Assembly (NCBI GenBank): GCA_033064195.1
Contig: JARBJD010000209.1
Location: 1-64,000 of the forward strand
DNA length: 64,000 bases
Reading direction: 5' to 3'
Source of the DNA: Blattamonas nauphoetae
Taxonomy: Eukaryota > Preaxostyla > Oxymonadida
The notes beneath the pieces were generated by a model, which was given only the letters and a program-made list of their open reading frames with translations, did not search any database and was not told the origin of the DNA. Position numbers and translations under genes: made by a program. Position 1 is the stretch's first letter. Every line of letters starts with the position of its first letter. Shown piece by piece: positions 40,411 to 50,400 of the stretch.

Positions 40411-41493
40411 CACTCCCGAAGTTGTGCTTAACTCTGACCTCTCATAGTTTGCAATGCACCCCAAATTAGCATCCAGAAAGGTGTCTCGTCCAACCTGACC
40501 CTTTCATCATCGACGGAAAGAGAAGATGGAGATTGTTGAAGAGAACGCAGTTGGAACGATCGTCATCGTGTTCGACCACGCAACAGAGAGGGGATCACAA
40601 CAGATTCTTCGAGGGTGGTCGACTGTGTCGAAGCATATGAGAACGAGCTGCTCCTCGCTCCCAGCACCCTCACATTCTGCTCAAATGCTCACAAGATGTG
40701 CTCGAATGTGCTGAAGCTGGTCTCGGCTTCAAAGAGGCAGATAAACATGCGTGGAGATGATCATCATGTGCCTCGCCCGCATTCCACTCATCTTCATCGA
40801 CTCTTGCCATTGTTCCAGACTGCAAGACTTGCTCCAAAACGCGTTCACTCTTTTCAACGAATGCCTCAAACTGATTCTCTCTTTGGTCCTCGAAGCCCTT
40901 CTTCTCTCCGTGAAACGCCATCCTCACTGGACAGAAGACTGAGTGGAATCCAGTGATCAATAACTTGGCGAAGATTGTGTTCGACGTGAGAAGAGGTAAT
41001 CATGAATGCACAAGCCTTCCCTCGTATCTTCACCGAAAACGAAGAAGACAACGACACCAAGTCTATCGAATCAGCTCAGAACACCAGCCCGACGATCCGG
41101 AGCACGCAAGTTCGCAGCAACTCTCGTTCTATGAACAGATTCGAAACATACACCGAGTTCCCCGCCCTCCAAGTTCCAAGCTTACAAGCAGTTCATTGCA
41201 CAGCAGGGGGGTTCGCATGGTCGACTTCAAGTTGTTTGGGTTGGGGGCAGAAGGCGGAAAGGCAGAGATTGTGGGATCACTGGAAAACTGGGCAGTTCAA
41301 CGACCTCAACGCGAAAGGAATGGATGACGCCGCGCATCGCTTCAACACAGATCTCAAACAATGAAAGACAGGTTGTGGACACATCGAACAGTGGAAGGCC
41401 CTCAAAACACGAACCGACTCGTTCAAACTTCATCTCCTCCTCATCACGTACCTCCGCAACGACGACATAAGGCAGGCCCAGCCAGATTAAGGA

Positions 41494-41960
41494 CATCGAA
41501 CAGCTCCGCATCCAACAGAAGATCCTCCAGTGGATCTCGTCTCTACTATTCACCGCATCCCAGACCAATGGAATCGCATTCACTCGCTCTCAGCACGCTG
41601 TCTTGCTCCGAAAGCGGACCGTTGTGAAGTTCCACGGAAGGAAGCATTCCGCCCACATCGGGATCGAAGAGATGGATGGAGTCTCCTTCCGCTACGTAGT
41701 TGTCAACAGTGATCGTTTTGGGAAGAACAGCGGGGTTTACCGATATCCGTGTGAGCCCAACCCGTAAGACATCCACACTCTGTTGGATCTCGACACGTCA
41801 TTGTGCTATGTCGCTACCAATCCGACTTAACTTGCAGAGAGTTTTGTGAAGCGACAGCAGGCGATGGAGTCGAGACTGGCAGTTTCGATTGTGGAGCTGT
41901 GTCTGGCGGAGAATGTGAGAAACAACTTCATTCTCTCTCAAGTTTTTCCACACACATAAA
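41494..41960 (+). pseudogene. Decayed ORF in the 5.07-kb element, part 3
   Basis: One frame runs KILQWISSLLFTASQTNGIA, SQHAVLLRKRTVVKFHGRKH, GVSFRYVVVNSDRFGKNSGV, then a stop, DIHTLLDLDTSLCYVATNP, a stop, and KRQQAMESRLAVSIVELCLA. Two in-frame stops (near 41765 and 41828) mark decay. It lies downstream of parts 1-2 on the same strand and may be the 3' part of the same gene. Confidence 0.4.
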
Positions 41961-43042
41961 CAGGATAATCAACGCCAAGTGTCTTCTCTACCTGAGCGCA
42001 GTACCACTCATGAAATCCTCGTCAGCTCAGCATTCGATGGAATTTGATGAGTGCTTTTCTTCTCCTCATCTTTCCAGATAGATAACGGGAAGAACCAGGC
42101 TTTCTCGAAAGGATCAAAGGCAATGGTGCAAGTGGGATGATCATGTTCTGAAGTCAGATCACAATTCTGTTTATCGATGAATCAGTTTGTAGTCTCCTTT
42201 CACCACTCAACTATTGTTCATCATCCCGTCCTCTCCATCTCAGGACAGCTGATGAGGCCATGCCCGCTCAAGATGACACAGTCACTTGTGTCGACTCAAC
42301 ATCCAGTCTTTCCCTATGAACACAGGATCCCAGGCTGACATGTTGCGCAGAGCGGAAATTCGAGGAGGACATCAACCTCGATCTGATGAAATCCAAGCCG
42401 AAGACGTCGACGGAGCACACTGAACGGATGACACATGATACACATTCGATGACAAGGCCATTCGGTTTGTCAATATACTCGCCTTCCTCTTCATTCCATT
42501 CAATCTTTCTTTTGTTTCAACGTTCTTGTCAATCTTCTCTCACTTCTATTATTCTTCTTTCAGCTCCTGTTTCATTAGTTTTCAATGCCTTCCACAACCA
42601 CAAAGCTAATTATCAGCAAGATATGAACCATCCAACTCCCATATTGACACCACACTCACACTCTGCAACTTGCCCACGCACAAGCCTCTCACCATTGAGT
42701 TCCAGACCATCCTGCTGGCTCTCGGCTACCATTGCAAGAGGGAAACCCACTCGCTCACCGTGTGATGCAAATGGCGTCAACTCCTTGTAATCACAATTGC
42801 TACTATATTATCTGAATTGTATTTTTCATTTCATGAAATATCAATCTCGTGAGACGCTTTTTTGTGGAATCCAATCTTGATCACAACCATTAAAAAAATA
42901 GTGATACCAACAGATTTAATATGTGATGTGGTGAGATAAAAATGCAAATTTCAAGATCAGTGCAATTATTTCAACTTGATTTCTCAAAACTAGAATTTGT
43001 GCGGGTTTATGTATTTTGTGCGGGTTTATCCGGGCACTATCA

Positions 43043-43688
43043 GATAGAATAAGAACATATCCAATACCAAAATATCTTCCAATTGAATGCTTCCCGGCAA
43101 TCTGTACAAGGTGGTATCCGTTCTTATTGGTGTTATACGTAGCGTCCATCACGATCATAGTTGGGAATTGCTGATAAAGTTGGATGGACGCTGGAGAAGA
43201 AATAAATATAGCAGATAGTTTCCCATCAGGTTCCTGACGATAGTCAACGTAATACCCCTGTCTTGTTATTAGCTCATCCAACGAGAGAGGAGTATTGCCA
43301 CCATCATTAGTAGATCGATATGCACTCTGAAGTTGATAAATATCTTGGAGTGGGAATGGTCTTTCCCATTCCATCTTACTGTCCAAACATCACTTTTTTG
43401 AGAATAATTTGCGTTGAGACAACATGGACAACCGGAGTCTTTTGTGGTTGAATTTGGACGCTGACTTGATTCTGAACTGCGTTTTCTTTCGTGAGCGATG
43501 CATTTGAAGTGAATATTTCTGCCAGCATGCGAACCTCGAACGACGAAATGCATTTCCAGTTGTTTGGCAGTGTCCACGATAAACTTTTCTGCCGCTTCGC
43601 GTGTTCGAAAAGTATTTGGTTCAAGAAATCGCTCCATACTTTGAACCTGCGACTCGACAGGCGGAGGTTGAAATGAAACAGGTTCCAT
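43043..43688 (-). pseudogene. MULE transposase, N-terminal part (FAR1 DNA-binding domain and start of DDE core)
   Basis: ATG at 43688 (MEPVSFQPPPVESQ) lies exactly at the inner edge of the right TIR, so the promoter must be in the TIR. A FAR1-type zinc-binding domain follows (FRTREAAEKFIVDTAKQLEM, GRNIHFKCIAHERK, CPCCLNANYSQ, HSHS), then LDELITRQGYYVDYRQEPDG and the first catalytic block QFPTMIVMDATYNTNKNGYH. A frameshift near 43350 separates the two segments. The gene continues at 37965. Confidence 0.8.
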
Positions 43689-44142
43689 TTTGTCTATGGG
43701 TCGATCTTCAATGATTTATTTATTTTCACTCTCTATCCTCAAAAATACCAAAAAATACCGTGTTATCATCGTTTTCCTCAAAATAACAAAAATCGAGAAA
43801 GTGAAAAAAGAATGGAGATACAAGGTTTCGAACCCTCGACCTACACATGCAAGTCTCTTGATCTACCAGCTGAGCCACTACAACATCAAAAAGTTGGTTT
43901 CCTTGAATTGGGTTTGTCCTTTCAAAAAATGCCCTCCAAATTTAGAAAATGCCCTCCCGTTCAGTTTCCACCCTCTACCTCAGATTTTACCCTCAAACTC
44001 AGATTCCACCCTCTACCTCAGATTTGACCCGCAAACTCAGATTCCACCCTCAAACTCAGATTCCACCCTCAAACTCAAATTCCACCCTCAAACTCAGATT
44101 CCACCCTCAAACTTTGATTCCACCCTCCATTTAGAGCGAACC
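43688..44142 (-). repeat. Right TIR of the MULE
   Basis: Mirror of 26915-27355, with about nine 19-bp iterons (about 43960-44126) and the 16-nt cap at 44127-44142. The left and right arms differ at scattered bases, for example a T/A change inside the tRNA-like unit. Confidence 0.85.
43813..43884 (-). tRNA. tRNA-like Pol III unit in right TIR of the MULE
   Basis: Mirror of 27154-27225 with one base difference, pointing inward. The B box (GGTTCGAAACC on the opposite strand) is intact and a T6 run follows on its 3' side (AAAAAA at 43805-43810). Confidence 0.45.
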
Positions 44143-44151
44143 CTACTGCGC
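44143..44151. repeat. Right 9-bp target duplication of the MULE (CTACTGCGC)
   Basis: It matches 26906-26914. Its last four bases are also the first four of the right Polinton 1 duplication (GCGCGA, 44148-44153). Confidence 0.85.
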
Positions 44152-44291
44152 GACGAGACCATTCCAGAGAAGGTCTCTGGTTCATTACTGATCCAGATCT
44201 TCTGAGAAGATTCAACGCTCCTCCCAATCCAGATATTCCCATAGACCCAAATGATGATGGTGCAGATGACTCGAGCGATGAAGGCGAATAA
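44148..44291 (+). pseudogene. 3' end of the ORF interrupted by Polinton 1
   Basis: After GCGCGA the frame reads RDHSREGLWFITDPDLLRRF, a Pro/Asn linker and an acidic tail (DPNDDGADDSSDEGE) ending at TAA 44289-44291. The frame is in phase with 1324-1452 when one duplication copy is counted. An acidic C-terminal tail after a 'TGLNPP' region fits the tail of a DDE-like transposase or a domesticated relative. The family remains uncertain. Confidence 0.5.
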
Positions 44292-45012
44292 CGTGACACT
44301 CTTTTTATTTCTCAATTCACTTTTCTCATTCAACGGTTTCCATTTTTTTTCAAATGGGTCCATCTCGGTTCTACCCCCCATTTTTTAAAAACCCCCAATT
44401 TTTTAGGGACTATTGGTATGCTCCATAATTTTATTTTCGTCAGCGGATCATGCTCCAATCCTCACATTTCACGTGATTTCGGAAAGAATGCAACGATTCA
44501 AGAGAATTAGAATGAAAAAAAAGAGAGAAAAAGCACTTCTGAAAAAAGTTGGTTGATCCGACCCTTTTATCGAAAAAAAGCCAAAATTCTCACTATAACC
44601 GTCAGAGTGATTCTATGTCTATTAGATTGAACTTGCCTCAAGTAGGTTCTATGTTGCCTCGACGTAATGCGCTCTTCCTTGGAAAATGGTTCCCCTCCGG
44701 CTGTCCGCAGACTTCATTCATGGAACTTGGGTCGGGTAGGATTTCATGGGCTCACGCTAATATGGTCCTCCCCAAGTGTCGAAGTAAATGTCAGTCGCCA
44801 TGGAAACAGAAGAGGATGCCCACAATGTGGGCCCAACAGGAAGACGGTGTCTCATGGTGAAAGACATAGAAAAAACAAAAAAAAAGGAGAATGGAGAGGA
44901 TGGGGCGTTTTTATCATTTTAAACCTTCACCACACTTTTTCTATTCTTTTTCAGTCACAACTGTTTTAAAATAGAAAGAATTGATTCATAGTTAAGGTGT
45001 AGTGATGATTAA
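44292..45012. other. Intergenic stretch, no clear gene
   Basis: It is A/T-rich with a more balanced island at 44610-44870. That island has overlapping frames, one with a CPQCG zinc-ribbon-like motif (GNRRGCPQCGPNRK). It could be a gene remnant, but nothing firm can be supported. Confidence 0.3.
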
Positions 45013-45110
45013 TCAATCAGAATCAACATCATCGCCATCGTGTTCATTCTGTGCCGATCCAGTTCGAAAGAGACGGACGAATTCCTCTCTCTCAGCCTGT
45101 TGCTTTCGAT
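45013..45110 (-). pseudogene. 3' end of a host ORF at the left edge of Polinton 2
   Basis: The - strand frame reads RKQQAEREEFVRLF, then an acidic tail NEHDGDDVDSD ending at TGA (45013-45015). Upstream the frame would enter 45111, where the Polinton-like AGTAGT end begins. The six bases TTCGAT (45105-45110) would be the target duplication. A splice-acceptor-like TTTCAG just beyond (about 45145-45152, - strand) leaves open that the exon is slightly longer and the Polinton starts further in. Confidence 0.4.
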
Positions 45111-47040
45111 AGTAGTATAGAAGAAGACTGGAGAACCAATCTGAAATTGTCATTGAAATCAAAACTAAAAGTCAAGTCCGATTGACCAATTTTGAATCTT
45201 GTATTAAAAGGAATTTATGACATTTTGATGACATCAATATTTGGCCTAAATTCTAAAAATATGTCCAATATTTTGACCTCGTGAAAAGTGTCATTTTTGA
45301 AGCAAATTTTGGCAACATTCGAAAAAATGTTGGCTCTTTTTTGGTGTTTTTCCCTTTTTTACCACAAATCAAGTGAAACCAATGTGAGAACCATTTCGAA
45401 AAATTCTGAAAAAAATTCTAAAATCTCGGGGACACTGTCGGTCATCGATCAAAAGAGGTTTGATCAAAATCGGTTGAGAATTCGTCGAGCTGCATCCCGA
45501 ACTTATGTCGAAAAAGTGACCAAAAAAGTCGATGTTCCGATTTTGCTACTATGAACCGCTTTATGGCTCAAATTGTGTTCAAACACGTTTGATTGTGACG
45601 GAAATCATTTTGAAAGGTAGGATTTTCGATAAAAAGCACTTTCTGAAAAAAAAGTTTGATCCGACCCATATCCATGGTCAAAATCTCGAAATTTTTTCTG
45701 GGAGGTTTGGACTTTCAGGACTATCATTTTCTGGACCGCTTTCGTCCCCTATTAACGTTTTTACACTCCATTTACTTCCCCGACGTCAGGTGACGATTCG
45801 GTGGATCTCGACATTTGTCACCACAAGTTTCGTACACTTTTTCATGAATTTTCACATTTCACTACTTTCACTTCATTTACTCCGTTATTACATCATTTTA
45901 ACGAACATAAGTCGACGCGAGACGTATAGCGCATTTCCTTAGTTTCATTTTGTTGGTTCTTCACATCACCGTTCTGACACAACATTTTCGCACTACTTGC
46001 ACACTATTAGATTTTTGCCCCGATTTTCACTAACAAATCCTTCTTTCTCACTGTCTGAGTAAGGTGTGCCTGAATTTTCAGAATTTTGTGTCGGATAGTT
46101 GTCTCAAAATTTCACTTTTTCGATTCGTCATTTCACAGCTTTTCACAGTGTTTGCATGTTTGAACACCACTTCAGCCCCTTCTTTCTCACATCATTCTCT
46201 CCACATTTCACCTCGAGTTGAACCATTACTCCTCTTCATTTTACCCATCTCATCCCCATTTTGTGGGCCGTTCTCACTTCACTAGCACATCATTTTAGTC
46301 CAGTTTTCATCAACTTTTTCACAAAAACAGAGTAAAAGAAAGTGAAACAAGCATGAATGAAACGGGCAAGTATGAAACTGATCGATGAAATGACGATCGT
46401 GAAAATGACGTGAAATGTGACACCAATAGTGAAAATTAGGTCTGTGTTTGGTCTTTTCTCTCTTAAAAACAACAAAAATGATTCAAAAATGTTCGTGAAA
46501 TGTTGGATTTTCCGGAAAAATTCCGAGATATGAAGTGAGCCGTTGAATGGCGGATCTCTGCAAAAGTCCGGAAAACTCAGTAAACGGGAATTAGTGTGAT
46601 GAATTTGAGAAAAAGTTTAGTTGAAAGAAACATGAATGAAGTGATTAAAAAGGATAAACAACGAAAAACGAAGACAGAAGTGGGACCAAAAATGAAACAA
46701 TAACTAGTGAAAATGAAGTGACAATTCGACTAAAACTAGTGAAAACAAGTCTAAAATAAGGAGAAAATGAGAGTGGCATACTGCTTTTTACATAAATGTT
46801 TCGAGATCCACGACCGATCCTGAAACGCCTCATAACTCTGCAAAAGTCCGGAAAAAGGAAAAAACGAAGCATACGATCATGATCTCCAACTTCCGGAGAA
46901 TCCAAAACGCACAGAATCAGAACGAAACTATCACTCTTGAGAAATAAGTGATCGAACCCATTGATCCTCGATCTGAGTGAAAAATCCAAAACTGAGAAAT
47001 CAACGAAAGAAAATCTAATTCGGAATTTTTTAATTTGTAT
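45111..47040 (+). repeat. Left terminal region of Polinton 2 (diverged TIR)
   Basis: Recognisable blocks match the Polinton 1 TIR, for example around 45380-45500 (CGAAAAATTCTGAAAA, ATCTCGGGGAC). Many segments differ, and it is about 1.1 kb shorter before the terminal ORF. The short frames here are not genes. Whether it is a true TIR needs the right end, which is outside the window. Confidence 0.6.
47025..47039 (+). promoter_or_regulatory. T-rich gene-start motif, terminal ORF of Polinton 2
   Basis: ATTTTTTAATTTGTATT immediately precedes AAATG at 47042-47046. Confidence 0.5.
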
Positions 47041-47043
47041 TAA

Positions 47044-47433
47044 ATGAATCCAACTGAGATGTACAACGAAAGACGTCGAGTATGTTCAGAACAAGCATTA
47101 ATTGAATCAATGAGAGAAGAGAACTGTTCACTAGTCTCTGAGTATGTCAGAAATAATGTGCCGGTGACATATGTTCATGAGGGAGTTGAATGGAGAATAA
47201 AACCAAAGTTGTGGAATCAAGGAAACAGACCTCACTTAGCGAAACGTCGACATTACACTCAATCCTTTGTTGAAAATGAACTGAAGAAATACAATTGTGA
47301 GCTCGTAGGTGAGTACACCAAAGTTCTGGTTCCATTTACGTATCGAGAGATTGGTGGAAGTGAAGTGTTCAGAATTAGACTTGATTCATGGCTGACTGCC
47401 AAGAAAAAGCCCCATCTGAGAAAACAGAAATAA
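47044..47433 (+). CDS. Terminal Polinton ORF, unknown (129 aa)
   Basis: The product starts MNPTEMYNERRRVCSEQALI. The conserved core VEWRIKPKLWNQGNRPHLAK and SFVENELKKYNCELVGEY matches 23736-24017. A basic C-terminal tail (LTAKKKPHLRKQK) follows. Unknown family. It ends 43 bp before the polymerase ATG. Confidence 0.6.
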   Translation: MNPTEMYNERRRVCSEQALIESMREENCSLVSEYVRNNVPVTYVHEGVEWRIKPKLWNQGNRPHLAKRRHYTQSFVENELKKYNCELVGEYTKVLVPFTYREIGGSEVFRIRLDSWLTAKKKPHLRKQK

Positions 47434-47439
47434 ACGCTC

Positions 47440-47466
47440 AACTTTTTTTATTTTAGGATTTTTTAA
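47440..47466 (+). promoter_or_regulatory. Doubled T-rich gene-start motif, polymerase of Polinton 2
   Basis: TTTTTTTATTTTAGGA and TTTTTTAATTC lie in tandem, with ATG at 47477. The doubling is shared with 23637-23657. Confidence 0.5.
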
Positions 47467-47476
47467 TTCGTAGTAA

Positions 47477-50400
47477 ATGGCGGCGACAATAAAATTGGTC
47501 ACAGACAGCATCACGAAAATTAGAGCACTATTTCCAAACACCACCTTTGAATTCAAGGATGACCACGGTTATGATCGAACATATAATCCAGGCAGTAGAA
47601 ACTACCAACATCAGAGAGCATATCTCCTGTCAATGCTCAGGAGTCCAGATCTCCACTTTGAAGGAGAAATAAGGAATATTACCAACTATCAGATTGATGA
47701 TTTTATTCACAAACTTGAAGAGAACAATAACAACGCAATGATGAATGAAGAAGACAGCAAAGCAAGAATGCAAATCATGAAAGAAAATCCAAGAGTGAAC
47801 AAAGATGAATTGAAAAAGCAAGTGTTCAGAATGACGTGGAAGCTGAAATCAATTGAAGAGAAGTTGATGGATCATTGGATGAAGAATCTGTTGATCATTC
47901 AAAAGAAAAATGAACAAATGGAAAAGAGAGAAGTGCAGTCATTTGATGGATTTGATGAATGTATTTTACTCGCAGAACCACGTGACAAAGCAGCATTCAA
48001 TTCTTGTCTCATGAATGCACGAAGGAAGTTCAAGAAGAATGAGGTCGAGAAGGTTGAAGATAATGGAAAACCATATCAGCTGTACTTTCACAATCATTTG
48101 AAGAATGTTGAAGAAATCACAACCTTCATCAAAGCAGTGTTCGACAAAGAGAAAGATCATCCATTCAAGATTAGTATCGACTTCGGAAAGATCGTCGAGA
48201 GAAAAGATGGTAATGAGACAACGTACAAGGATTTCAGACCAGAATTGGAGAACACATCGAAGAGCTTCCCAACAGTGATCAGAAGTTCAGGAGACATCAA
48301 TGAGTATTCAAAATATGCTATCAATCTTATCAAAGAATCTCAGGAGAGAACACTAATGGATACGAAGACAATGTACATCGCATTCCACTCCATTCTGGTT
48401 GCAGTCTATCGATTCCCAGTGGCAGGAAAAGCGAATGCAATTCTCACTGAACACATCAAAACGAGGAATGTTCGGTACATTGATTCTGAGTTCAACCTCT
48501 GCTTCTTTCAGTCTCTGTCATTCCTCACACTTCCTGAAGTTCCAGGTAAGAAGATATCAATCAATATGAGAAACGTTGAAGCAAAACGATTGTTTGCAGA
48601 ATTTGAGAATCTCACACACCTTCGACCACACCAGCTTACTGAACACTTACGCAATTATCCTGGCTTTGATATTGCATGTGACATAGAGAAAGCGATGCAA
48701 AGATTCAACATCACAGTTCACATTTATGAATACGATGAAGATAAGAAGAAATATTTCCTGAGTCAATCGTATGTCAACGAAAATGATGATGCACGTGTTC
48801 TTCCCATCCTGATGATTCCACTCACTGCAACTCTCGTCCATGTAATGTTTATTGTAGATCCTGAGAAAATCACTGGATACAAACTCTGTCCATACTGTCA
48901 GTCTAGAGGATTCCAGGTGAAGAATAAAAACTACAGCAGAGATTTTGAGAAGCATCTCAGAGAGTGCAAAGAGCTTGATGGAAAACATGTGAAGAAGATC
49001 TCACTTGATAAGACACCAAGACCGTATGTTCCACATATTCTCAACAATAGAACATATGAATTTCTGATGGCACACAAAAGACAAGACGAATTCAAACCAA
49101 CACAATACTACATCACTTACGATTTCGAAACAATGGAAGATCTCATTCTTGACAATCTCTTCTCTGATGATAACACTCAGTTGATCTCACATTTGAAGCC
49201 TCTTTCTGTTGCATCAGCAATTAAGACAAAATCAGGTGTGAAGTCAATCTACTTTGATCTTCGAGATGGAAAGGACTTTGTGAAGCAGTGGATCAGAGAA
49301 CTCTTCAAATATGCAGAGACAGTTCGAGAGGACAACTACTACGAAGACCCAGAAATACCATCTCAGAATGAAGTCAGTGTGATTGGGTTCAACAGTTCCA
49401 GATTCGACATCAATCTCATCTTTCGTGATCTCGTTGACAAGGATTGGAAAGTGGTGAGTTTCCTTGGATCAACAACGAAGTACAAACAAGTACTGATCAG
49501 ACACGAGAAAACACAACAGGTTCTTCGATTCATTGACATGATGTCTTACACTGGACCAATGACATTGGATAATGCAGTCAAAGCCTTTGGAGGAAACACG
49601 ACACTTCAGAAATCATTCTTCGCTTACGAATCATTCGACTCATCAGACTACGATGCAGTGCTGAGCAAACAAGAACCATTCTCCAAATATGAATTCTATT
49701 CGAGTCTGAACAACAGTGAAATGTCTGACAGCGATTATCAATTGTACCTTGATGATTGGATGAAGCAAGGATTCAAGAACCGTTGGGATTACCTCAAGTT
49801 CTATAACATTAGAGACGTTGAATGTATGATTGCACCACTTGACAATCTCATTGATCTGAACTTCCCATACAAAGTGGACATGTTGCACAATCTCTCATTG
49901 TCAGCAAATGCTTCTGCAATCAAGTATGCATGTGCCTACAAGGACTTTGATATCGACGATGATTTCAATGGAGTGGATCAATCTGGTGAAATAAAAATCA
50001 CCAAGCAATACTGGAAGTTCAAGGTTGCGTCGTACATTTATCAAGACCAGAAAGCTCATCGCAGTACTGATAAAAACGTCACTGAAGCAGACTATGAGTG
50101 GTTTGTTCAACAATGCAAGAGAGTGTGCTACATCTGCAAAAGTCACTTCTCACAAGCAGTTCGACCAACACTGGATCGAATCGACAATTCGAAAGGACAT
50201 TCAAAAGAGAACGTTAAGATCTGCTGTGATTACTGCAACACCTACAAGTCAGACAAAGATGAACATCTCACTCGATTGAGGATTCAACTGAAGAAGTATT
50301 GCATCTGGAAATCACTACCGATGACTCTGACACATGAGCAAACATATCACAAACTGAGAGCAGCTGTGACAGGTGGATTATCGAATGTTCAACATCGACA

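Larger units (their letters stand above)
37969..43039. mobile_element. 5.07-kb TIR element with TCA duplication, family unknown
   Basis: The ends are TAGTCACCGGATAAACCCGC at the left and, read inward, TAGTGCCCGGATAAACCCGC at the right. Each is followed by a second AAACCCGCACAAA unit, giving about 40-bp TIRs. The interior has no recognisable transposase but long decayed coding stretches on the + strand. A 3-bp duplication is used by CACTA and PIF/Harbinger elements, but the terminal bases do not match either well. It is probably non-autonomous. Confidence 0.65.
26915..44142 (-). mobile_element. Mutator-like element (MULE), 17.2 kb, with nested insertions and host-like cargo
   Basis: The ends are GGTTTGCTCTAAATGG at the left and its near reverse complement at the right. 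TIRs are about 441 and 455 bp and the target duplication is CTACTGCGC. The FAR1-MULE-SWIM transposase gene starts at the inner edge of the right TIR (ATG 43688) and reads leftwards to 36891, split by a 5.07-kb element. Between it and the left TIR lie a Tc1 element, exon-like host ORFs and a mariner MITE. Perfect 9-bp duplications around matching TIRs show that the whole span moved as one element, at least originally. Confidence 0.85.

Noticed and set aside
44549-44969. Zinc-ribbon gene suggested by CPQCG
   Set aside because: Overlapping short frames, one motif only, no start or neighbouring domain; treated as intergenic.
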